This document shows, one piece after another, positions 1 to 9,664 of a DNA stretch of 64,000 bases. Position 1 is the stretch's first letter. Each line of letters begins with the position of its first letter. Under the pieces are notes generated by a model that saw nothing but the letters and a program-made list of their open reading frames with translations, had not been told where the DNA came from and searched no databases. Location: positions 25,238,483 to 25,302,482 of the forward strand of contig JACBWW010000015.1 of assembly GCA_020086605.1 (NCBI GenBank), read 5' to 3'. The position numbers were made by a program, and so were the translations under genes. The DNA comes from Lanius collurio (Eukaryota > Chordata > Aves > Passeriformes > Laniidae).

Positions 1-59
1 CCAGCATCCTGCACTGGGAGACAGCGGTGAAGAGCACAAGAAAACCCCCACAATCCAGA

Positions 60-1050
60 AAATAATGGTCATTGACTTGATACACCATTTACACACGCAC
101 AGGTCCATGGATGATATCCACCCAAGAGTACTGAGGGAGCTGGCAGAAGAGCTTGCTGAGCCACTTTCCATAATTTATCAGCAGTCCTGGCTAACTGGGG
201 ATATCCTAGTGCACTGAAAGTTGAAAATGTGATGAACACCATGTTGAGTACCCTCATGTGGCACGTGCAAGATCTCGACAGGGCGTGGGCCACGGCCAAC
301 AAGATGAGGTTCAAATAATGCCAAGCGCAGGTCCTGCCATTGGGTCACAACAACTCCACTCAGCGCTACAGGCTGAAGGGGAAGGGCAGCTGGAAAGCTG
401 CCCAGCATAAAATATGAGCCAGCTGTGCCCAGGGGGCCAAGAAAGCCAACTGCATCCTGGCCTGGGTCAGCAAGAGTGTGGCCAGCAGGACCAGGACAGT
501 TTGATTGTCCCCCTGTACTTGATACTGCTGCGGCCACACCTCAAGTGCTGTGTTCATTTCTGGGCCCCTCCCTACACAAAAGACATTGAGGGGCTAGAGG
601 GAATCCAGAAAAGGGCAACAAAGCTGGGGAAGGGTCTGGAGCACAAGGCTCATGCTGAGTTGTTCAGGGAGCTGATGATGTTTAGCCTGGACAAAAGGAG
701 GCACAGGGGATCTCACCTCTCTTTATAACTACTTGAAAGGAGGTTGTAGCAAGGTGGGCGTCAGTCTCTTCTCTTGGTAATAAATGATAGGACAAAAAGA
801 AACCACCTGAAGTTGCACCAGGGAAGGTTTACATTGGATATTAAGAAAAATTTCATCATGGAAAGAGTGGTCAAGTGTTGGAACAGACTGCCCAGGTAAG
901 TGGTAGAGTCACCATTCCTGGAAGGATTTAAAAGACATGTAGACATGGCATTTAGGGACATGGATTAGAGGTGGACATGGCAGTGCTGGGTGAATGGTTG
1001 AACACAATGATCTTAGAAGACTCTTCCAATCTAAATGATTCAATGAATCT
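60..1050 (+). mobile_element. CR1 LINE, 5'-truncated, with decayed reverse transcriptase frame and 3' end
   Basis: Non-LTR retrotransposon of the CR1 clade. In the frame of position 101 the plus strand reads RSMDDIHPRVLRELAEELAE and then PLSIIYQQSWLTGDIL (to about 210), the start of the CR1 reverse transcriptase domain. About 270-730 encodes broken pieces of the C-terminal part: DLDRAWATANKMRFK, then stops and frameshifts, then LIVPLYLILLRPHLKCCVHF with WAPPYTKDIEGLEGIQKRAT. The 3' untranslated part ends at the diagnostic region 1005-1050 (GATCTTAGAAGACTCTTCC then AATGATTCAATGAATCT). Between about 211 and 230 the sequence jumps over the part of the domain that carries the catalytic aspartates, so the copy has an internal deletion. 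In-frame stops show it is dead. The true 5' boundary may lie before position 60 or outside the window. Confidence 0.85.
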
Positions 1051-2762
1051 CAACACAAACCCCTAGGCAAGCCTGGCAGGGCTTTCCCCTACAAAGTTAC
1101 TCCTAAAAAGTCTTGATGTTTTGTAACAGTTCTCAATGAGGTTGGGTCACATATGCCGAGATCTCAACAAATTCCCACTCAGGCAAACAGGTTAGATCTA
1201 GGGTCACCTCATAGATTCCCCAGGTCTTTCTACTAACTGGTAGAAGGTATTCAAAGCTGAATGTAACTAAATTCCTTCAGAAAAGAAAGAAATTCAGTCC
1301 CAGTTGTAACCTGCTGGGCATTTCTGAAAACCTGCCTGTTCAATTTTAGCCTGCTTTGAAAGCACGTAACAAATTAAATGGGGCTCATTTGTTACGCAAA
1401 TGATAGCTAGGGTTTCAAATAAAATAAGCCTAACCTTGATGGAGATTTCATCAGTGCAGGCTATTATTTCATTCTGCTAATGGCTAACGGCCTAGTCATC
1501 TTCACTGAGCAGCAAGAGGTCTCCCAGCTGCCTGGGTGAATTATGGATGGAGTAAGTAATATTAACTCCTCCAGGGTAAGTACATAGGTCATAAAACAAG
1601 AGCTGCACACAGCTGCTAATGCCAGCAAAGGCAGCCTGTATTCATCAGCTTGCTGGGTGTACAGCACGAGAGGGACAGAAGGACCACAGGCTCTGTAGTG
1701 GCTGCGCTGTATCACAGCAGCCCCACATTAATTGACATTTTCCTTTGTGGAGGGATGAGTATAAGCACAGATGAAGCAAGATAGGGATGACCAGTGCTAG
1801 CAACTCACAGATTATTAGGTCTTTGTTGAGATGGGGGGCAGAGAGGACAATGTCCAAGAGTCTTGACTGTGGGGTGACCCCATTCCACTGACCAGTGAGC
1901 AGTGGCTCTTTGGGAGTGCTGTGTCCCTTTTGTGCAGCAGCAGTACATCTCGTTTGCAACGCCAGGACTCGCTGGCTCTGGCTAAAGGAGTGAATAAATC
2001 CCCACAAATTGCTGTAATAAAGATTCAGCCCACAGACTCCATGGCGTAAACACACATCTGGTCTCTGTTTGTAATGAAATCAGCTGAAAGCACCATTGTG
2101 CATTAATAACAAATATGCTCAACATATTGCTACCAAATAAGCTCAGCTTGTCTTGAACTTCTATTGTCACATGTTAATGCACTTTTAACACTGATAAATG
2201 ATGAAGTGCCAGAAAACATTCATCAAGGGACTTAAGAGTCAAAAGATAAGCATTACTGCAGCATTGTTTTCTATTCCGTCAGTTCTTTTATAATTTGGGC
2301 AGAAGTTAAAAACAGAAAGTCAGGGGCATGAATCAAACATTTCCCACTGAGCCTGCCTTTCTTTGGTAAATATTTCTTAACTATGGGGTTTATCGTGTAC
2401 TTGCGTGACATGAAAAAATCCTTGAGGACGCATGAAAGGGTGTTTCCTTTTTCAACAACTCAGTACTTTCCATATGTCCAACCACCTCCTCCTCCCTCTT
2501 CTTCCTTTTATTGCCACGAACAAGAAATGTCATTCACTCTGGTTCAATTCCACTCTCCAGTCCCTCTCACTTGCCTTCTCTTAAGCTCTTTGCCTCAATT
2601 TCCATAAGATGCTTGCTTTCTTCTTGCATTTCCTAGCTACTATGCACGGCTCACGTTTTATGTGTGGTTGTTGATCCTTTGAAGTTCCTTGTGTGAGAAA
2701 ACCAGGGAGTTGAGCAAGGTCACTGTGTAGACTCAGAGCGGTCAACACATGGGAAGGGTTTT
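1051..2762 (-). other. Latrophilin intron, part downstream of the second HRM exon
   Basis: Start of the intron that follows the 104-nt exon and continues beyond position 1. I searched the minus strand for the expected GAIN-domain exon and found no coding similarity. Apart from the donor GTAAAA at 2764-2759 and a short CT-rich patch near 2488-2507, I recognise nothing here. The short open frames on both strands look like chance. Confidence 0.7.
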
Positions 2763-2764
2763 AC

Positions 2765-2868
2765 CTTTTGAGTGATGTGGTTGATCCAGGGTGAAGAGCA
2801 GTTGCTCAGATCAGGTCCTTGGGGTTCCCAGATACCGTCAGGCACAAGACACCGGAAAGTTGCAACAC
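2765..2868 (-). CDS. ADGRL3: Latrophilin exon: second half of the HRM domain (104 nt)
   Basis: Third exon in transcription order. It completes the split Gly codon after PLGSI and encodes VATFRCLVPDG, then [17 protein letters not shown], then INHITQK. These supply the last two HRM cysteines (FRC and SNC), the conserved tryptophans of GIW and SPW, and an NCS glycosylation sequon. The stretch [13 protein letters not shown] is a near-exact latrophilin signature and NHITQK is ADGRL3-like. The acceptor is ttcctattacag (AG at 2870-2869) and the donor is CAAAAG followed by GTAAAA (GT at 2764-2763). The entry phase is 1 and the exit phase 0, so skipping this exon alone would shift the frame. The next exon, expected to open the GAIN domain with a sequence like KSGETAANIA, is not found in 1-2762, so that intron continues beyond the window. 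Confidence 0.94.
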
Positions 2869-4570
2869 CTGTAATAGGAAAGTCACTGTGTTCAGTGTTA
2901 CTGGTTGCATTTTCCCTCAGCACCCCATGTCGAAGGCTTCTGTGAGCTTATTACTGCTCAGGTCCTGAGTAGGACACTTCTGAGTCATCTCACTGTCCTA
3001 GTCTCCCATCATCCTGGTCCTTTAAGGCCCTAAGACATAAAAGACCCATGATATTGTGCAGGAATATTATTTCCAATTTGGCAAGCAGTGATTACAGACA
3101 GAGGACTTGCAGGAAAGCTGCCATGTGCTAAGAAAACGGAAGTAGATCTCAAACATCAAGCCAGCACCTCGGGTGCTCTGGCCCGCCACTGGCAATTTGG
3201 GATCAGACCCTGTGCCTCATCTTCCTTGTTGCTTTATGAAGATTTTATGGCTCTGAATCATCATTACAACATTTGAACGGAAACACATAAAAGTTTGAAT
3301 GCTACAAATGCCAAGATATAATGTTGGAGTTTACTGTCAGCCCCCAGCTATCAAGAGAGACTTTAGAGGAGAGTTTTGTTTGGGAATAGCTGCCCAATCC
3401 CAGCTGGAAAAGACAGAAAAATGCCTGAAACCCTTTCAGACAAAGAGAAATGCATCTCTGCTAATATATCACAGCTTTTAACAAGTTGCATGAATCACCA
3501 AAATTAGAGATGAGAAAGGCTTATGGCCATCTCTTATCCCTAAGTTGGGATATTTTTTCCTTAGTTATTTTCATCCAGTCCTTAGTTCTTGTGCTTAGGA
3601 AAGTACTCCCTGCATCCAGCCTTCATTTTCATCTTTTTTTTTCTTTTCACAGCTTTGGTTCAGAATATTCTTTCCCATCTCTGGGAACCACATCATACTT
3701 TTTCCATTAATTTTACCAAGTAGGGCTGGGAAAGACAGCAAAATGTTCTTTACCTATTCTCACCACTGATACCCTTCTATGACCTCTTGGTGGTAAAACA
3801 TACTTTAACATATGTTTTATCAGTCTGTCCTCACCAAATTCCAGAGTGAGTCAGTATTCATATACACAGGTGTGAATGGCTCTCCAGGAGCAGAGAATTA
3901 ACAGAAAGTCTCTCCTCTGCAAGTCAGCTCGCTTCAGCCCTCACTTTCAGGCAATTTCCTCCAGTTTTAAGATTTGTTCTTTGAAAGTGAGCTTTTGGGG
4001 CTGGACACCAAGACTAGTGTGAAAAATAACTATTTTTAGAAAACTGCATTTGTTAAAACACAGCAAAATGAACCATATGCCAAAACCCATTCTTAACTGG
4101 ATTATGTTTCAAATTGAACAGAAAATTTCCCAAAGCAACATTTTTCAAGAAAAAATTGCAGGAAGAGCAGAAAAAAAGGAGCAAAATCCAATAAGCAATA
4201 AACCATTTTGAAAGATTTGGCTTTGTTTCCTCCCCCCACTTTCTCAGTGGATCGCACTGGATGCTGGCTGCAGTTTGAGAAATCCCTAACATGGGTTCAG
4301 GAGCTTCAAAGTACAAGTTCTGTTAACTTTCTCCCCTGTCCCCTCTCTTAGCAAAACAAGCAAAGCATTAGCCACCAACACATCAGTGAGCCCAGAGCCT
4401 ACAAATACAGGCAGAACCAGGTAAAGTGCAGCATACACAACTTCTGGGGGCAGAGGCTCTTCCAGTGCATCAAGCACAACCCCAACAAGGTTTTTAGCAT
4501 TGGCTGCACGCTGACAAGGAACCACAGTAAGCGGAGACAGTGTGCTGTGCCCTCCCAGCCCTTGACTCAC
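2869..4570 (-). other. 1,702-nt intron splitting the HRM domain
   Basis: Phase-1 intron with a GTGAGT donor at 4570-4565 and a ttcctattacag acceptor ending at 2869. It contains a 9-bp inverted repeat at 3794-3819 and T-rich patches near 3632-3650. A chance open frame of 94 codons begins at the donor (4570-4286), but it is out of frame with the exon and resembles no latrophilin. Read-through in the true frame meets a stop at about 4494. Confidence 0.85.
3794..3819. repeat. Inverted repeat with 9-bp perfect arms
   Basis: TAAAACATA at 3794-3802 pairs with TATGTTTTA at 3811-3819 across 8 nt, inside the short intron that splits the HRM. Confidence 0.9.
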
Positions 4571-4876
4571 CTATGGAGCCCAAGGGACATGGCTGCTTCG
4601 CCACCTGGCCCTGCCGAGTCCGAGACCACATAATGTCGCGGGCTTCCATGGGGTCACAGCTCTCCGCTCCGGCCGGCGGCAGCTGGGAGGAGGCGGGTGG
4701 CAGGTGCGTGGTCATTTCCTCAGGGACATCAGCCATGGGAGACGGGGTGCTGGTGCTCCTGTTCCTCCTGCCCGAGGCTGACGTGGTGGTGGTGCGGCCG
4801 GTGGTGCTGGCAGCCACCCGCGGCGTGGTGCTGGCAGTGGTGCTCCCTGGGCCCAGAGCCCCCGATGTTGATACTC
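4571..4876 (-). CDS. ADGRL3: Latrophilin exon: Ser/Thr-rich stalk and first half of the HRM domain (306 nt)
   Basis: Second exon of the latrophilin gene, with 101 full codons. The first half encodes a Ser/Thr/Pro-rich stalk with Thr runs and GRRNRSTSTPSP, containing the N-glycosylation sequon NRS; such stalks are usually heavily O-glycosylated. EEMTTHLPPASSQLPP follows. The hormone-receptor motif begins at ESCDPMEARDIMW and continues through TRQGQVAKQPCP to the donor, giving the first two HRM cysteines and the first conserved tryptophan. This closely matches the ADGRL3 stalk and HRM as I recall them, with several substitutions. The acceptor is cctttgtttcag (AG at 4878-4877) with a good branch-point motif ctaac near 4897-4901. 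The donor is CCATAG followed by GTGAGT (4570-4565). Both ends are phase 1. The exon is much richer in GC and CpG than the surrounding intron. HRM function is still debated; the domain sits beside the GAIN domain. Confidence 0.93.
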
Positions 4877-4895
4877 CTGAAACAAAGGTAGAGCT

Positions 4896-4901
4896 GGTTA
4901 G
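4896..4901 (-). promoter_or_regulatory. Likely branch point for the 306-nt exon
   Basis: Reading the minus strand, CTAACC lies about 22 nt before the acceptor AG at 4878-4877, with a pyrimidine-rich stretch (ctctacctttgtttcag) between. It fits the vertebrate yUnAy branch-point pattern, with the branch adenosine probably at 4898. Inferred from motif and spacing only. Confidence 0.5.
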
Positions 4902-7207
4902 AGAGGAAGGGAACAGGACTCATGCCTAGGTTCTGAGGATGTCCCCTCTGATGGCTCCGGTGGCCTGCAGGGTGTAACTGGAGCTACAACTAAGGCAAGG
5001 CTTTCTGCACAGCTGCCTTTTAGAGAGAAGCTGGAGCAAACAGTGAGAGAAGCACACAGGGGGGTAATGACCACTGGAGCACAACTGATTTTACAAAAGC
5101 CCTAGCATTTGATGAAAATAAAGCAGCACTTTATGCCCTCACCATTTTTCTTCTTGGCATTTTAATGTAAAAATCTTATTTTCCATCTTTTAGGGAACAC
5201 CTATCACAGAAGTGCTTTTAATTGTTAAGTGTTGCTGAAGACCCAGCTGGTTTGGTCAGAAAAACGTTTTCTACGGTGTGATAAAAACCCCCAACAAAAC
5301 CCAAAAACAAACTACAAATCCATTCCCAAATCAGAAGTGCACAGAGGGGTGAACACAAGGCTGTACTGCAGAGCAAGCCATCAATTTTATCTGATAGTTA
5401 TTTTGCTGCTCCATCCCAAGAGCAATGCCTGGCCCCTTGATCTGCAGGCCACATGACGCAGGCAAAGGTGCACGTCAGCCCAGCCAAATCGAGACTTTAA
5501 TGCTCAGTGGGTTAATTCATTGAAAACCTGCAATGAGCAGTCAAGCAGGAAGAGGTGGGGAACCTGCTTTAAAAGTGCATTAACCCACTGTACGTCCTGC
5601 AATAGCCACACTAAGTACTGAGTGTGTGTGGAATATTGAGGGATGCCCACCTTACAATTACCTTATTTAGCCTCCTATTTAGACCAGGGTGCTTGTGCAG
5701 ACTGGAGCTTCACGTGGATTTGCCTATGGCTTGACCTGAAATATCAGGTGGGGAAACTGAAGCAGGCTGCCCCCAGCTGCTCCTCCATCACCCCTGTCAT
5801 GCCATGTCACACACAGTGCATAGCAAAGCCTTCTCCCATCTCCTTTACCTCTCTCAAAGACAAACGCTTTCTGGCTTCTCTCAGCATAAGACTTTTACTC
5901 CAGTTAAATGCCAGATATTCACAACTGCCCCCACAATCCCTGCCTGAGAAAACGTTGGGGCTGACTGTAAAATGCAGGTAAGGAAGCAATATGAAAAGGC
6001 TTGTCTGATCCATTCTCACTTTAATTTCCATGCCAAAACACCTCACTACCATCCCACCTCTTCCAGCATACAAAAAGCCTTCCATCACTGTTGCTCCATG
6101 TCCAGCAACAGGAATTGGAATTTCTACACTAATTCACCTGAGCACTAGGACACTGATTTGAAACAGGTCTCCCAAGCTCAGTGATCAGATTTTCCAGCCT
6201 TCTCCTGTCATCTCCCTTTCATTCACCATCAACCCTGAGTTTAAATGAACTCCAAAAATTACAGTGCAAAAACATGCAAACCCTGACATATTTATTCGAG
6301 TTTCTGCTCAAAGCTGCACTATGTCACCAAGCAATGATTTCCACCTGATGAGGGACAACTAAAATTTGTAGAGAATTTCAGCAAAAACTACATTTTTACT
6401 ACAGCAGGACTTCCCACAAGTATGTTTTATTTCTTCATAATACAGATTAGCCTGGTAGACAGCAACTTGCTAATTTTTTCCCATTTACTCTTGCAATAAC
6501 AAGTTATTTTCCTTCTGCAAAATTACCTATGCCACGTGCAGAGGAACTGAGTAGATAAAGTGGATGCAATTTCAAAGTCAAAGCTAGTAAATCCTGTTTA
6601 AAATAATTCTTACAGTCATGTGTGAGCACATAGAAACATACACTGAGCACCCTGGAGCTCCCCTTGATCCACACGCAGGAGAGCTGCATTTTTAAGCCCA
6701 GTTTTCATTGAAAATCATTGAATATCCCACAGCATGCTGGTTTTGGAATAGCTCTGGCAAGTTTACTGTAGCAGTTAGGCACAAGGGATTTAATAGCATT
6801 TTCCTTTAGCCATAAAAAAATGAGCTGTTTCATCTTTCATAAAGCCCCTGGCACCAGTGTCAAAATCTCTTTGAGGGCTTATTCTTCCAACTTTTTTCTT
6901 GTTCCACTGGGCTTTCTTGCTGCTTTTGAAAATAAACACATCCGCCATTTCCACAGGACAAGTTGTAAGACGACATGAAAGAGCTGCCTCCAAGTTGCCT
7001 AACGGAGTGAGACGGATGGGATACCACTGAACTGAGTTCAAAGGTTTGATTATTCAAAGAGTCAATCTGGTAATGAGCCCCAGCAATCATGATCACCATG
7101 ATAACACCACCCAATTTTTCACCATGAAATTTGCCAGTTTTGCTCAGACAACTGTGTGCTTCAAAAACCAAGTTAATTCGTAAGGAGGAAAAGAACAGGG
7201 GATCAGG

Positions 7208-7227
7208 ATCATTTATATATAAATGAT
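7208..7227. repeat. 20-bp perfect palindrome
   Basis: The 20 bases ATCATTTATATATAAATGAT read the same on both strands with no loop. AT-rich palindromes of this size can extrude cruciforms or arise by chance in AT-rich intron DNA. Confidence 0.93.
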
Positions 7228-9636
7228 TTCCAAATCCAAGCAAAACCACGAAGAGACTGCAACCTGTGCAAAAGCACCTAAATCCTACAGCACAGAACAG
7301 AGATCAAACATCCAGATTAACTAAGGCTGCCAATAAACTGTGAATTTTTAACTTGGGGAAAGAAGCATTGCAGCACTGCTTCAACAGAGGGATTCTTCGT
7401 ATAATATTTCACAAGACAATCTTTGCTCCAAGACAAGCACCTTTAAAAATCACCAAAACCACTATGATTAGAAATGTATAAACACAATTATTTTATTTTT
7501 ACTGTTTATTTTTACCATGTATTGCCAGATCACTACCTTACAGTTTTTGGGTAAGACTCAGTTTTTACTCCTTCCGAATCCAAGACTTTGCAGACTTTGA
7601 TTCCACAAAGCACAACACTGGGATAGGAATTTTCAGTGCTCCCAAGAAAGCAATTTATGGCTGTGGAAACATTTCTTCCCCAGAAACACCCCAAAGTGAT
7701 ACTTCACTTTTTTCTTTCCTGCTCTATCTAGAGAGCTGGCAGTAATAGCAGAAGACTAAGTTTTGCCATCATTCAGATTTGAGCTGCAGTCATAAAAAAA
7801 ACAAACCCCAAAACATTTCCAGCACCCACAAGAGAGCAATTGCAATTCCCAGAGAGACTAGCAAGAAAATAGAATTTTTTAGGTTTTTTCCTTCTCTCTT
7901 TTATTTCTTAACCTTTGAATAGAGCACAGGCTTGCAGAGGTGGATTTTTGCTTGGTGGAAAGAAAATCACAGTAGGGATCTGCTCATAGGGGAAAAAATC
8001 TCACATAAATAATGGACTGTCTTTTCTCCCATTTCTGTCTGTTCCCCTTTCCTGAAGTAGTGACAGGACAAGCGACCAGCACTTTGTATTTGCCACAAGA
8101 AAAGTCCACCACGTGTCATCTAACTATGATGTGGTTGGATGCTCTGCTCACTTCTTCCAGGTGCTCCCAGACATGGGAGACTGCTTTCCCAATGACTCTT
8201 GACTAGTGTTTTCCTATCAGAAAAAGCAGTTTTGATTGCAAGAAAGGCTATGTGCTACGTTTTCTCTCACTTTTTTTAATTTCGGCTCCTAAGTCTCTGA
8301 CCCTATCACCTGGTGTATTCAGTAATACTTTTTAAGAGATGTCATGCACTTTCTGTCCCATGAATAAAGACAACGGGGTGCCCCTGGAGCAGAAATTGCA
8401 GACAGGATTTCCTGGGTGAGGCTCACTGGCTTTGGCAAGGTAAAGGATGACAAGAGACATCCATCAAGCTCTCCCCCTCGGGTCGCAATCCAAAGGTTCA
8501 GCCTGACGGCTGCGTGCTACAAGCCAGCACTTGCTCACGTAATTGGTAGGAGAGGCTGCGCTCCAAGTTCCACACTCAAGGCCCAAGCAAACCACGATGA
8601 CTTCACTCTCTGGCAAGTTCTACATTCCTGAGCCTGACACTCAAGGAGATGGGATGGGGTGTCGGCAGCCAGGAGGCCCTGCCTGCTCCCCGTGCTGCAC
8701 CTAATGCAGGACTGGACCAAGTGAGGTATAACTAATCCAGCAGCTCAACAGCAGCAGTCCCAGTGTTCTCCTGAGCATGTCCAGACTCCATGCACAATTA
8801 TTTACACATGTTGCTGCTGATGCACGAAGGCAAATGGAGCACTGCAGGAGTCGGGAAGGCTGCGGGAAGCACAAAATCTGGAGGTCACTCCCTTTCCTCC
8901 CTCCCTGTAGTTTTGCCCTTTTCATATTTGGCAGCCACATCCTTTGCTTACAGCATCCCTTTTATCATTTCTTCTTCTACTGAAAGATGGTGCAAGTTGT
9001 ATTTACATAGCAAAAAAGGTGGTTTAGGCATGCCTTGAAAGAAGCAGCACAAACCCCCACAAACCTAATACAATTGGAGGATTATATCACAGCTGTTTTT
9101 CTGTTCCCTGCCACGTAAATGCATCTCAAGGGAATTAATTTTCTACAGGCGTTTTCAAATGCATTTCAGAACATCTTCTGAAACTCCCTAGAAAAACAGT
9201 AATATTTGAAAGTAAATATATTCCCATTTTCTTTTGCTGTTTTTTCTTGGTTTTGTGTGGTTTTTTCTAAGAAATCCATGTGAGGTGACAGGAAAGGATG
9301 ACCTACATAGACAGCATCAACTCATTAACACACTGGTGGACTGTAAAGTTATACTGAGTCTATGCCACAAATGACATCACGCAGCAAAACCTTCTCATGG
9401 TAAATGCCTGTTGGAAGACCAAAAGCCACAAGCTGGTGCCACTCAAGAGCTGCGGGCCAGAGAATTGACAAGGTGAGATTAGCCCCTAAATTGTGTTCAG
9501 GTTCTTCCAAGTGTTTGAGAGCAACTATGATTTATTTTTACTGCAGGCAAAGGCCAAGTCGGCCTCACATCAAACATCCGAGCAGTTCTCCCCTCTGCTC
9601 ACACATGCCACTATTTTGGGAAGCTGAGCCAGAATC

Positions 9637-9664
9637 CTGTGTGTGAACATAAGTTCACACACAG
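9637..9664. repeat. Perfect inverted repeat, 12-bp arms, 4-nt loop
   Basis: CTGTGTGTGAAC at 9637-9648 is the exact reverse complement of GTTCACACACAG at 9653-9664, with the loop ATAA between. Both DNA and RNA strands could fold into a tight hairpin. It is not part of a recognised transposon. Confidence 0.95.

Noticed and set aside
414..728. 104-codon plus-strand frame
   Set aside because: It is the decayed C-terminal part of the CR1 reverse transcriptase frame and is annotated as part of the element, not as a gene.
4286..4570. 94-codon minus-strand frame beginning at the splice donor
   Set aside because: It is in a different frame from the exon, has no latrophilin similarity, and the true frame reaches a stop soon after the donor, so an extended exon is not supported.
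4540..4929. 129-codon plus-strand frame with Val/Leu-rich translation
   Set aside because: It is the antisense of the Ser/Thr-rich latrophilin exon. GC-rich Thr codons read backwards give long Val/Gly frames.
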